Positions 1-7,321 of a stretch of 64,000 nt of DNA are shown here, piece by piece. The DNA comes from Halobacterium sp. DL1. GTDB lineage: Archaea > Halobacteriota > Halobacteria > Halobacteriales > Halobacteriaceae. The stretch lies in the NCBI GenBank assembly GCA_000230955.3, contig CP007060.1, positions 2,108,001 through 2,172,000 of the forward strand. Reading direction: 5' to 3'. Both the position numbers and the translations under genes were made by a program. The stretch's first letter is position 1; every line of letters begins with the position of its first letter. Below the pieces are notes generated by a model, which did no database searches, was not told the DNA's origin, and was given only the letters and a program-made list of their open reading frames with translations.

Positions 1-18
1 TTTGCTACTCGTGGGGCG

Positions 19-1494
19 TCACTCGAGGTCCTGCCAGGAGAGCCGGGGATTGCGCGCGGCGCTCGTCTGGTCGATGCGCCGGGCCGTCGTGCGGGTCGGC
101 GCGTCCGCGAGGGTCGCCTCGTCCTCGCCGGCGACCGCGTTGAACGCGTCCGCGAGGTCGTCGAGGTTCGCCTTCGTCTCGACCTCCGTCGGTTCGGTCA
201 TCAGCGCCTCGTCGACGAGTTCCGGCCACTTCGTCGTCGGCGGGTGGACACCGTAGTCGAGCATGCGCTTGGCGACGTCGGCGGCGTCCTGGTCGCCCGC
301 GCTGGCGACGAACTCGTGGTGGAACGGGCCGAGCGGAATGTCGTAGTCGACCTGCTCGGCGAGGTAGTTCGCGTTCAGCACGGCCTTCGCGGAGGCGTCC
401 GCGAGCCCCGCGTCGCCGAGTCTGTCGATGTACGCGAACGCCTTGATGAGCACGAGCCAGTTGCCCTGGAAGCCGTGGACCTTCCCGACGCTCTGCTCGG
501 GGGTGTACAGTTCGTAGTTGCCGGCGGTCGCTGCTCGCGGGTCGCTTCGCTCCCCGCTCGCACGTCCCGTGTCGCGGCGCGACACGCGCCGGACGTGCGG
601 GTCGGGGAGGAACTCCGCCAGGTCCTCGGAAACGCCGACCGGGCCTGCGCCGGGGCCGCCGCCGCCGTGGGGCGTCGCGAACGTCTTGTGGACGTTGAAG
701 TGCATGATGTCGAAGCCCATGTCTCCCGGGCGCGCGCGACCGAGTAGCGCGTTCAGGTTCGCGCCGTCGTAGTAGAGCAGGCCGCCCGCGTCGTGGACGA
801 GTTCGGCGATCTCCTCGATGTCGTGCTCGAAGAGGCCCAGCGTATTCGGGTTCGTGAGCATCAGCGCGGCGGTGTTCTCGCCGAGCGCTGCCTCGAGGGC
901 CTCGGGATCGACGCGACCGTCGTCGCCGGAGGGGAGTTCGATGACGTCGTAGCCGCCGAGCGCGGCAGAGGCGAAGTTGGTGCCGTGGGCGGCGTCCGGG
1001 ACGACCACCTCGTCGCGGTGGCCCTCGCCGTTGGCCTCGTGATAGGCCTCCGCGAGCAGGATGCCCGCGAACTCGCCGGCGGCGCCCGCGGGTGGCTGGA
1101 GCGTGACGGCGTCCATGCCGCCGATGCGTCCGAGGTAGTCCTGGAGGTCGTGCATGAGTTCCAGGGTGCCCTGCGTCGAGCGCTCCGAGCGGTCCGGGTG
1201 GACGCTCGCGGCGGGGAGGGCGGCGACGTCCTCCGTGAACCGCGGGTTGTACTTCATCGTACAGGAGCCCAGCGGGTACGGCCCGGAGTCGACGCCGTAG
1301 TTCTGCTGGCTGAGTCGGACGTAGTGGCGGGCGAGTTCGGGCTCCTCGAGGCTCGGGAGCGTGAGTTCGTCCCGGGTCAGGTCGTCGGGGAGCGAGGAGT
1401 CGACGTCGACGGTGGTCTCGTCCTTCTCGGAGAGCAGCGACTCGTACTGGTCGCCGTCGGCGGGCGCGTAGCGCGCCTGGTCGTAGAACTCCAT
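19..1494 (-). CDS. gcvPB: Glycine dehydrogenase (decarboxylating) subunit 2
   Basis: Encodes the C-terminal half of the split P-protein, the PLP enzyme that decarboxylates glycine and passes the methylamine group to lipoyl GcvH. The PLP lysine is visible in FNVHKTFATPHGGGG (Lys about 270), and YPLGSCTMKYNP near the N terminus is typical. It is 491 aa, normal for the family. The ATG at 1494 shares its A with the TGA of gcvPA, so the two are translationally coupled. Residues about 303-324 (VSRRDTGRASGERSDPRAAT and following) look inserted relative to the family and correspond to a palindromic DNA element (see repeat at 559-599). The frame stays open, so the gene is probably functional. Confidence 0.95.
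   Translation of the reverse strand: MEFYDQARYAPADGDQYESLLSEKDETTVDVDSSLPDDLTRDELTLPSLEEPELARHYVRLSQQNYGVDSGPYPLGSCTMKYNPRFTEDVAALPAASVHPDRSERSTQGTLELMHDLQDYLGRIGGMDAVTLQPPAGAAGEFAGILLAEAYHEANGEGHRDEVVVPDAAHGTNFASAALGGYDVIELPSGDDGRVDPEALEAALGENTAALMLTNPNTLGLFEHDIEEIAELVHDAGGLLYYDGANLNALLGRARPGDMGFDIMHFNVHKTFATPHGGGGPGAGPVGVSEDLAEFLPDPHVRRVSRRDTGRASGERSDPRAATAGNYELYTPEQSVGKVHGFQGNWLVLIKAFAYIDRLGDAGLADASAKAVLNANYLAEQVDYDIPLGPFHHEFVASAGDQDAADVAKRMLDYGVHPPTTKWPELVDEALMTEPTEVETKANLDDLADAFNAVAGEDEATLADAPTRTTARRIDQTSAARNPRLSWQDLE
559..599. repeat. Palindromic repeat carried in frame inside gcvPB
   Basis: Arms 559-567 and 591-599 are perfect 9-bp inverted repeats. Inside them, 569-585 is a perfect 8-1-8 palindrome (GTGTCGCG-G-CGCGACAC). 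Together with adjacent GCTTCGCTC-type sequence it encodes about 22 extra residues in GcvPB. Similar CGAAGCGA/TTCGCTC-rich sequence occurs in intergenic repeats elsewhere in this window. Confidence 0.7.
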
Positions 1495-2816
1495 CAGTTC
1501 GCCACCTCCGCGAAGGCCGCGACGAGCGCATCGGTCGAGTGTTCGTTCGCGTCGGTCACGCAGACCTGCACCGTGTGGTCGTCGACGGCGTGCACCGCGA
1601 ACCCCTCGGCTTCGAGGTCCGCGACGATGGCGGGCGCGGGCTGGTCCGTGCGCGCGAGGAACTCCCGGAAGTGGTGGCGGTCGTGGACGGGTGCTCGCAC
1701 GCCCTTCACGTCGTCGAGGTCGGCAGCGAGGTCCCGAGGGAGGTCGACCATCCGCTCGGCCAGGTCGACGAGGCCGTCGGCGCCGAGCGTGGCGGCGTGG
1801 ATGGCGGCGCGGAGCGCGACCCACGCCTGGTTCGTGCAGATGTTCGACGTCGCTCGCTCGCGGCGGATGTGCTGCTCGCGCGTCTGGAGCGTGAGTGTGT
1901 ACGCGCGGTTGCCCGCGTCGTCCTCGCTCGCGCCGACGAGGCGGCCCGGCACCTGCCGGAGGTACTCCTCGCGGCAGGCGAACACGCCGAGGCCCATCCC
2001 GTAGCTCGTGGGGAGGCCGAGGACGCTCGCGTCGCCGACGACGACGTCAGCGCCGACGTCGACCGGTCGCTGGAGCAGCGAGAGCGCGACGGGGTCCGAG
2101 CCGAGGCAGAACACCGCGTCGTGGTCGTCCGCCAGGTCGCCGACCGACTCGAGGCGCTCCTCGATGGCGCCGGTCGTAGTCGGGTTCTCGGCGTGCACCA
2201 TCACAACGTCGTCGTCCATCGCGTCCGCGAGCGCGTCGACGTCGACGGTCCCGCGTTCGGTCGGGTAGCGTTCGACGGTGACGTCCGACCCGCCCGTGTA
2301 GTTCTCGAGGACGCTCACGTGGCCGTCTCGCAGGTACTCCGGGACGAGCACGCGGTCGCCCGACGAGGAGCGAACGCGCTTGGCGAGCAGTGCGGCCTCG
2401 GCGAGCGCCGTGGCCTCGTCGTACATCGAGCAGTTCGCGACCCCGAGGCCCGTCAGTTCGACGAGCAGCGACTGGTACTCGAACAGCACCTGCAGGAACC
2501 CCTGCGTGACCTCCGGCTGGTACTGCGTGTAGGAGGTGATGAACTCGGAGCGCTGGGAGAGGTGGTCGACGAGCGACGGCACGTAGTGCTCGTAGTGGCC
2601 GCGCCCGAGGAACTCCCGCAGGTCGTCGTTGTTCGACAGCCGCCGGGTTGTCTCCCGGACGGCGGCCTGTTCGGACTTGGCGTCGATGCCGAACTCCCCG
2701 TCGAAGCGCACCGACTCTGGGATGTCGAAGAGCGCCTCCACGTCGTCGACACCGACCGCGTCGAGCATCTCGGCGGTCTCCGCCGCCGTGTGGGGCGCGT
2801 ACGGACTCCCGCTCAT
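1494..2816 (-). CDS. gcvPA: Glycine dehydrogenase (decarboxylating) subunit 1
   Basis: Encodes the N-terminal half of the split glycine decarboxylase (440 aa, usual for archaeal and Gram-positive two-subunit enzymes). The family features [15 protein letters not shown] near the start, [14 protein letters not shown] and [19 protein letters not shown] are all present. It lacks the PLP lysine, which sits in GcvPB. Its stop overlaps the start of gcvPB by one base. It is separated by about 330 bp from gcvH upstream on the same strand, so it may have its own promoter. The ATG at 2816 fits the family N terminus. Confidence 0.95.
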   Translation of the reverse strand: MSGSPYAPHTAAETAEMLDAVGVDDVEALFDIPESVRFDGEFGIDAKSEQAAVRETTRRLSNNDDLREFLGRGHYEHYVPSLVDHLSQRSEFITSYTQYQPEVTQGFLQVLFEYQSLLVELTGLGVANCSMYDEATALAEAALLAKRVRSSSGDRVLVPEYLRDGHVSVLENYTGGSDVTVERYPTERGTVDVDALADAMDDDVVMVHAENPTTTGAIEERLESVGDLADDHDAVFCLGSDPVALSLLQRPVDVGADVVVGDASVLGLPTSYGMGLGVFACREEYLRQVPGRLVGASEDDAGNRAYTLTLQTREQHIRRERATSNICTNQAWVALRAAIHAATLGADGLVDLAERMVDLPRDLAADLDDVKGVRAPVHDRHHFREFLARTDQPAPAIVADLEAEGFAVHAVDDHTVQVCVTDANEHSTDALVAAFAEVAN

Positions 2817-3145
2817 GGTCGTCCCCCACGCGAGCGACGAGCGACTCCGGTTTCAGTCATGGACGACGTTTACGATGCGGACACCAAGAGGCTCCCGGTT
2901 TGCGGAACCGTGGACCGGCCGAGATGTGCAATTACGTGTATTGATAGAGTGGTTCTCACCACCAGTTAGACACGAACGAGCTAGTAATCCGGCGACAGCC
3001 GAATCGTGCGCCGGGCGGATTTACGGCGGTCCGTACCCTCCCTGGTCGGCCCGCGGACCGGGATTCGTCCGGGTGCTCGTTGCAACCTGCAGGCTCCGCT
3101 GGGCGGAGACCACTTCGCAGAAGGTAGCGGGTCGAGAGGTCGCGC
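2817..3145. other. Intergenic gap between gcvH and gcvPA
   Basis: This 329-bp stretch within the gcv cluster has no convincing gene. It is more AT-rich near 2865-2965. I see no clear glycine riboswitch or strong hairpin. It presumably carries the gcvPA promoter on the minus strand, but I cannot pick a TATA box with confidence. Confidence 0.4.
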
Positions 3146-3520
3146 TCAGGCGATCTGGTCGCGGTACTCGTCGGGGCTCAGCAGGTCGTCGATGTCGGCC
3201 TCGTCGAAGTCGAGTTCGACCAGCCAGCCGTCACCGAACGGGTCCTCGTTGACGAGTTCGGGCTGGTCCTCGAGGGCGTCGTTGACCGCGGTGACCTCGC
3301 CGCCGACCGGCGCGTAGATGTCCGAGACGGCCTTGATGGACTCGACGACCCCGAGGGCTTCCTCGGCGTCGAGTTCGTCCCCTTCGCCCGGGAGTTCGAC
3401 GAACACGACGTCGCCGAGTTCGTCCTGCGCGAAGTCGGAGATGCCGACGCGGCCGGTCTGCGGGTCTATCCACTCGTGCGATTCAAGGTAGTACAGGTCG
3501 TCGGGTACGTCGAAGCTCAT
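3146..3520 (-). CDS. gcvH: Glycine cleavage system H protein
   Basis: Small lipoyl carrier (124 aa) that shuttles the aminomethyl group from P-protein to T-protein and is reoxidised by lipoamide dehydrogenase (not in this window). The lipoylation site is Lys63 in [14 protein letters not shown]. The N-terminal region [10 protein letters not shown] and the C-terminal DGWLVELDF are family hallmarks. The ATG at 3520 overlaps the gcvT stop by 4 bp (ATGA), so the two are coupled in one transcript. Confidence 0.97.
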   Translation of the reverse strand: MSFDVPDDLYYLESHEWIDPQTGRVGISDFAQDELGDVVFVELPGEGDELDAEEALGVVESIKAVSDIYAPVGGEVTAVNDALEDQPELVNEDPFGDGWLVELDFDEADIDDLLSPDEYRDQIA

Positions 3521-4614
3521 TTGTCGATGAAGGGTGGGGTGGTGATGGTCGCTTCCTTGCCGGTGCCGCGAACGACCACGTGGACGGTCGTGCCGTCGTC
3601 GGCGTAGTCGACGTCCACGTAGCCGAGTCCGATGGGTTCGCCGAGCGTCGGACTCATCGTACCGCTGGTGACTTCGCCGACGGCGTTGCCGTCGGGCGTC
3701 GTTATCTCGTAGCCGTGCCGCGGGACGCCGCGTTCCTCGAGGACGAGGCCGACGAACTGCTCGTCCACGCCCGCCTCCTGCTGGGCGGCGAGAGCGTCCC
3801 GGCCGACGAACTCGGTGTCCAGGTCGACCGTGAAGCCGATGCCCGCCTCGAAGGGAGTCCGCGGGTTCTCCTCGGGGTGGAAGTCCTGCCCGGAGAGCAG
3901 GAACCCGTACTCCATGCGGAGCGTGTCCCGCGAGCCGAGCCCGCAGGGCTGACAGTCACTGGCGAACGCGTCCCAGACCGCGCCCGCGCCGTCCGACGGG
4001 AAGACGAGTTCGAAGCCGTCCTCGCCCGTGTAGCCGGTGTTGGCGACCCAGCACTCGACGCCCGCTACGTCGGCGTACGCGGCGGTGAACGGCGAGAGGT
4101 CGAGGACGTCATCGCCGGCGCGCGCGGCCACGAGGTCCGGTGCGTCCGGCCCCTGGACGGCGAGCATGCCGTAGTCGTCCGTGGCGTTCTCGACGGTGGC
4201 GTCGAGGCCCCACTCGTCGCGGTGGGCCGTCCACCGCTCGTACATCTGCTCGTCGTGGCCGGCGTTCGGCACGAACAGGTAGTCGGCGTCGTCGCCCTCG
4301 GGCATCCGGTAGACGACGGTGTCGTCGAGGACGACGCCCTCGTCGTTCGTGATGGTTGAGTACTGGGCGTCGCCGGGGTCGAGCGCGGAGACGTCGTTCG
4401 TCGTGAGGCGTTGCAGCAGCGCCTCGGCGTCCGGACCGGACAGCGCTATCTCGCCCATGTGGGAGACGTCGAAGATGCCGGCCGACTCGCGGACGGCGGT
4501 GTGTTCTGCCGTGATGGAGTCGAACTCGACGGGCATCTCCCACCCGCCGAACTCGGTGAACTTCGCCCCGCGGTCCTCGTGGCGGCCGTACAGCGGCGGC
4601 GTCCGAAGGCCCAT
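3517..4614 (-). CDS. gcvT: Aminomethyltransferase, glycine cleavage T protein
   Basis: Tetrahydrofolate-dependent aminomethyltransferase (365 aa) that releases ammonia and makes 5,10-methylene-THF. It opens with [25 protein letters not shown] and contains the folate-site region [20 protein letters not shown], with the GCV_T C-terminal domain from about residue 270. It is the first gene of the gcvT-gcvH pair. A TATA-like GCATTAC lies about 27 nt before the ATG on the minus strand (near 4638-4645), so it is probably leaderless. Confidence 0.96.
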   Translation of the reverse strand: MGLRTPPLYGRHEDRGAKFTEFGGWEMPVEFDSITAEHTAVRESAGIFDVSHMGEIALSGPDAEALLQRLTTNDVSALDPGDAQYSTITNDEGVVLDDTVVYRMPEGDDADYLFVPNAGHDEQMYERWTAHRDEWGLDATVENATDDYGMLAVQGPDAPDLVAARAGDDVLDLSPFTAAYADVAGVECWVANTGYTGEDGFELVFPSDGAGAVWDAFASDCQPCGLGSRDTLRMEYGFLLSGQDFHPEENPRTPFEAGIGFTVDLDTEFVGRDALAAQQEAGVDEQFVGLVLEERGVPRHGYEITTPDGNAVGEVTSGTMSPTLGEPIGLGYVDVDYADDGTTVHVVVRGTGKEATITTPPFIDK

Positions 4615-4935
4615 ATCCGTGCGGTCGGCGGCCGGGAAGTAATGCTTTCGTATCCCGCCCAGCGGAAGGTGGGTTCACCGACGACCCCTCGCTGGCCCAG
4701 TTCGCGCGACCACCGTCTCTGATGCGGCCCGTCGTCTTCTGGCCAGGCGCAGCGGGCGCCCCTGACGCCGCCGTCCGCGGGGGGACAAATCACAACGTAG
4801 TGTATCAAATTCGACTCCGGGGGCCAACCGGCACCGTTCCGGGTGGACGACTAGGTGTTCGACTGACTCCCCCGCAGTTCGGTCCCGCAGCGACGGTTCC
4901 GGCACGCTCTTGTCCCGCGACCACCCACGCGGCGT
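4615..4935. promoter_or_regulatory. Divergent promoter region, gcvT and NYN gene
   Basis: This 321-bp stretch separates two divergent genes. On the minus side a TATA-like element (read CATTAC on the minus strand) sits about 27 nt from the gcvT ATG. A short AT-rich patch (4783-4812, ACAAATCAC...GTGTATCAAATTC) could hold another promoter. No open frame in it has the composition of a haloarchaeal gene. Confidence 0.4.
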
Positions 4936-5382
4936 ATGGAACGACTGCGGGAGTTGCTGGGCGACGACGCCGGCGGCGTCGCCCTGTTCGTTGATGGGCC
5001 GAACGTCCTCCGCGACGAGTTCGACGTGGACCTGGACGACGTGCGGGAGCGCGCCGCGGCCGCCGGGCCGCTGACGGTCACCAGGCTCTACCTCGACGAG
5101 CACGCCACCCCGGAACTCATCCAGGCGGCGGAGGCCCGCGGCTACGACGTGCGCGTCACCAGCGGCGACGTCGACGTGAAACTCGCCGTCGACGCCACCG
5201 AACTCGTACTCTCGGAGGGCGTCGACGTGCTCGCCGTCGCGTCCCGCGACACGGATTTCAAGCCCGTCCTGGAGCAGGCCGCCAGACGGGGCGTTCGCAC
5301 GCTCGCCATCGCGCCCGGCGAACACGGCCGCTCTGATGCGCTTCGTAACGCTGCCGACGACGCGATTGTTCTCGGCGAGTAA
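4936..5382 (+). CDS. NYN domain (PIN-like) protein, LabA/DUF88 type
   Basis: A 148-aa single-domain protein of the NYN/TIGR00288 group, related to PIN-type nucleases. The acidic metal-site residues of the fold are visible: Asp20 in LFVDGPNV, the aspartates of TSGDVDVKLAVDA, and the aspartates of AVASRDTDFKPVL. The role is presumably RNA cleavage or RNA processing, but the substrate in archaea is not known. It is monocistronic, divergent from gcvT and followed by a long repeat element rather than a gene. Confidence 0.85.
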   Translation: MERLRELLGDDAGGVALFVDGPNVLRDEFDVDLDDVRERAAAAGPLTVTRLYLDEHATPELIQAAEARGYDVRVTSGDVDVKLAVDATELVLSEGVDVLAVASRDTDFKPVLEQAARRGVRTLAIAPGEHGRSDALRNAADDAIVLGE

Positions 5383-5416
5383 TAACCAGAGACACTGCGC
5401 TCGTCGCTTCTAAGTA

Positions 5417-5670
5417 CACCCAGAAAGCCCCGGGTGACTGAACCGTCCGCGACTCGCTGCGCGCGTTCGCTCCGCTCACGTGCTTGCTTCGTCGGGGCCG
5501 GGTTCAGCCACCCGCCCCTTTCAGTCCCGCCGCGCAGTTTGTCTAATCGGCAGGGGGCGGACTGAAAGGGGCGGGACTGTGGACGAAGACAGGCGACGTA
5601 AGCACCGCAGGCCGCAGGCCGAGGAGCGCAGCGAGCCTCTCGAGTCCACAGTCTCGGGGCTTTCTGGGTG
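5417..5670. repeat. Nested inverted-repeat element, predicted four-way junction
   Basis: A 254-bp intergenic element bounded by perfect 16-bp inverted repeats (5417-5432 CACCCAGAAAGCCCCG; 5655-5670). Inside are three adjacent stems: 5433-5444 with 5501-5512 (12 bp, one mismatch), 5511-5527 with 5559-5575 (17 bp perfect, core GACTGAAAGGGGCGGG) and 5576-5584 with 5644-5652 (9 bp perfect). Almost no bases separate the stems, so the element can fold as a cloverleaf or cruciform. It could be a non-autonomous mobile element or a structured RNA. No protein is encoded. Confidence 0.75.
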
Positions 5671-5751
5671 CAACAAGAGAGATGACAGAGACGGAACCAC
5701 CGACACTAACGTTCTGAAAGACTTTCACACGAGAAGGCAGAACAGCCACCC

Positions 5752-6597
5752 ATGACCGACCTGGAGACGCCCGTCCTCGACAACCACATGCACCTCGACG
5801 CCGCCAACCGGGGCCTCGAGGCCGTCGGGGAGTTCGCGCGCAGCGGCGGGACCCACCTGCTCGTGGTGAACAAGCCGTCGTGGCACCACGGGGTCGAGGC
5901 AGACGACGGCGAGGCGTTCCGTCCGGTGTTCGAGGAGACGCTGCGGCTGGTCTCGGCGGCCACCGACCGTCTCCCCGGGCGCGCGTGGCCCGTGCTCGGC
6001 GTCCATCCGGGACTCGTCTCGCGGCTCGTCGACGAGCGCGGGTTTGACCCCGAGGAAGCGCGGGAACTGATGTGCGCGGGCATCGACGTCGCCGCGGAGT
6101 ACGCCGCCGACGGACAGGCTGTGGCGCTGAAATCCGGGCGGCCGCACTACGACGTCAGCGACGCGGTGTGGGAGGCGTCGAACGCAGTTATCCGGCACGC
6201 CTGCGAGCGCGCCGCGGAGACGGGCGTCGCGCTTCAGTTGCACACGGAGGCCACTGAGGACCTGACCGACGTCGCCGGGTGGGCCGAGGACGCCGGTCTG
6301 TCGCCGGGGCGGGTCGTCAAGCACTACGCGAGCGGGCGACTCGAGGGCGTCACGAAGAGCGTGATGTGCGAGAAGGACTACCTGGAGACGGCCGTCGAGG
6401 TGGGCGAACCGTTCCTGATGGAGACCGACTTCGTCGACGACGCCGACCGCCCGGGCGCGGTGATGGGGCCGAAGACGGTGCCGCGGCGCGTGCGGTGGCT
6501 CCAGAAGCAGGGCCACGACGACGCGGTCCACCTCGCACACGTCGAGACACCGGAGGCGGTGTACGGCATCGACACGCGGGGGACGCTGGACGGCTGA
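5752..6597 (+). CDS. TatD-related metal-dependent hydrolase
   Basis: A 281-aa TIM-barrel amidohydrolase of the archaeal TatD-like group. Metal ligands are recognisable: His12 and His14 in LDNHMHLD, the histidine in LQLHTEATED and the Asp in METDFVDD near the C terminus. A conserved VHPGLV segment follows the first strand region. Bacterial TatD proteins act as DNA exonucleases, but the archaeal branch is uncharacterised, so the substrate is unknown. It lies just downstream of the structured repeat and 96 bp before the DUF2150 gene on the same strand. Confidence 0.85.
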   Translation: MTDLETPVLDNHMHLDAANRGLEAVGEFARSGGTHLLVVNKPSWHHGVEADDGEAFRPVFEETLRLVSAATDRLPGRAWPVLGVHPGLVSRLVDERGFDPEEARELMCAGIDVAAEYAADGQAVALKSGRPHYDVSDAVWEASNAVIRHACERAAETGVALQLHTEATEDLTDVAGWAEDAGLSPGRVVKHYASGRLEGVTKSVMCEKDYLETAVEVGEPFLMETDFVDDADRPGAVMGPKTVPRRVRWLQKQGHDDAVHLAHVETPEAVYGIDTRGTLDG

Positions 6598-6693
6598 GCG
6601 CACGTCTACGCCCCGGAAAGGCCGTCTCGTGGCGGTTTTTCGGACTCGTGCCTGAAGGAAAGGCCTTTGTCTCGGGCAACCGGTTTTCGTGGT

Positions 6694-7272
6694 ATGAGCG
6701 CCCCCGAGGAGGAGTTCTACTCCGAAGAACGCTGGCAGAACTGGCTTGACCGCCTCAGAGACGAGGAGATCGACCCCGAGGACGAGGACTCCGCGCGCCT
6801 CCTGTTGAACCTCCAGGACGACGTCGCCATCGCGGTGGCGAAGATCATCAAGGCCTACGAGAACGACGACATCGACGAGGACGAGGCGATGGGGGAGCTC
6901 GCGGACATCCGCGAGGTCGTGCTCTCCGAACCCGACTTCGACGACGAGGACAAGGTGATGCTCGTCGACGGCGTCCAGACGAGTCTCGTCGCCGTCTTCT
7001 ACAGCGCCGAGCAGTACGTCGCCGATGGCCCCGCCGACGAAGCGTCCGTCGAGGAGTACGTCCACGCGGCCGTCGAGGCCGAGAGCGAGGAGGATCTCGA
7101 CCGCGCGCTCGGCCTCGTCGCGGCCGGCGGCACGCGCGTCGCTGACGGCGACGACCTCGACATGGCCGTCCTGGACGACGTCGAGTACGGCCTCGTCACC
7201 GAGTGGGTGAACGGACTCGACAGCCTCCAGAGCGCGCTCTCGGACCCCGAAGTCATCGAAGACGACGACTGA
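6694..7272 (+). CDS. DUF2150 family haloarchaeal protein
   Basis: A very acidic 192-aa protein with no signal peptide or membrane segment. It opens MSAPEEEFYSEERWQNWLDR, which is typical of the DUF2150 family. An upstream in-frame start at 6667 would add nine residues that do not look conserved, so the ATG at 6694 is preferred. The function is unknown. The family is cytosolic, predicted to be helical and largely confined to haloarchaea. The C terminus ends in an acidic tail. Confidence 0.8.
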   Translation: MSAPEEEFYSEERWQNWLDRLRDEEIDPEDEDSARLLLNLQDDVAIAVAKIIKAYENDDIDEDEAMGELADIREVVLSEPDFDDEDKVMLVDGVQTSLVAVFYSAEQYVADGPADEASVEEYVHAAVEAESEEDLDRALGLVAAGGTRVADGDDLDMAVLDDVEYGLVTEWVNGLDSLQSALSDPEVIEDDD

Positions 7273-7288
7273 GCCGGTAGCCGCCGCG

Positions 7289-7295
7289 TTTATAC
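7289..7295 (+). promoter_or_regulatory. TATA box for the surface protein gene
   Basis: TTTATAC, centred about 29 nt before the GTG start at 7322. The spacing predicts a leaderless or near-leaderless transcript. Confidence 0.6.
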
Positions 7296-7321
7296 CCCTC
7301 GCCTCCAGAGTTCACCCAACT

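Noticed and set aside
5-2004. Long arginine-rich or valine-rich open frames across gcvP on other frames
   Set aside because: They are antisense or shifted shadows caused by high GC; the gcvPA/gcvPB frames have clear family motifs.
2817-3145. Glycine riboswitch between gcvH and gcvPA
   Set aside because: No tandem aptamer pattern visible, and glycine riboswitches are not established in haloarchaea.
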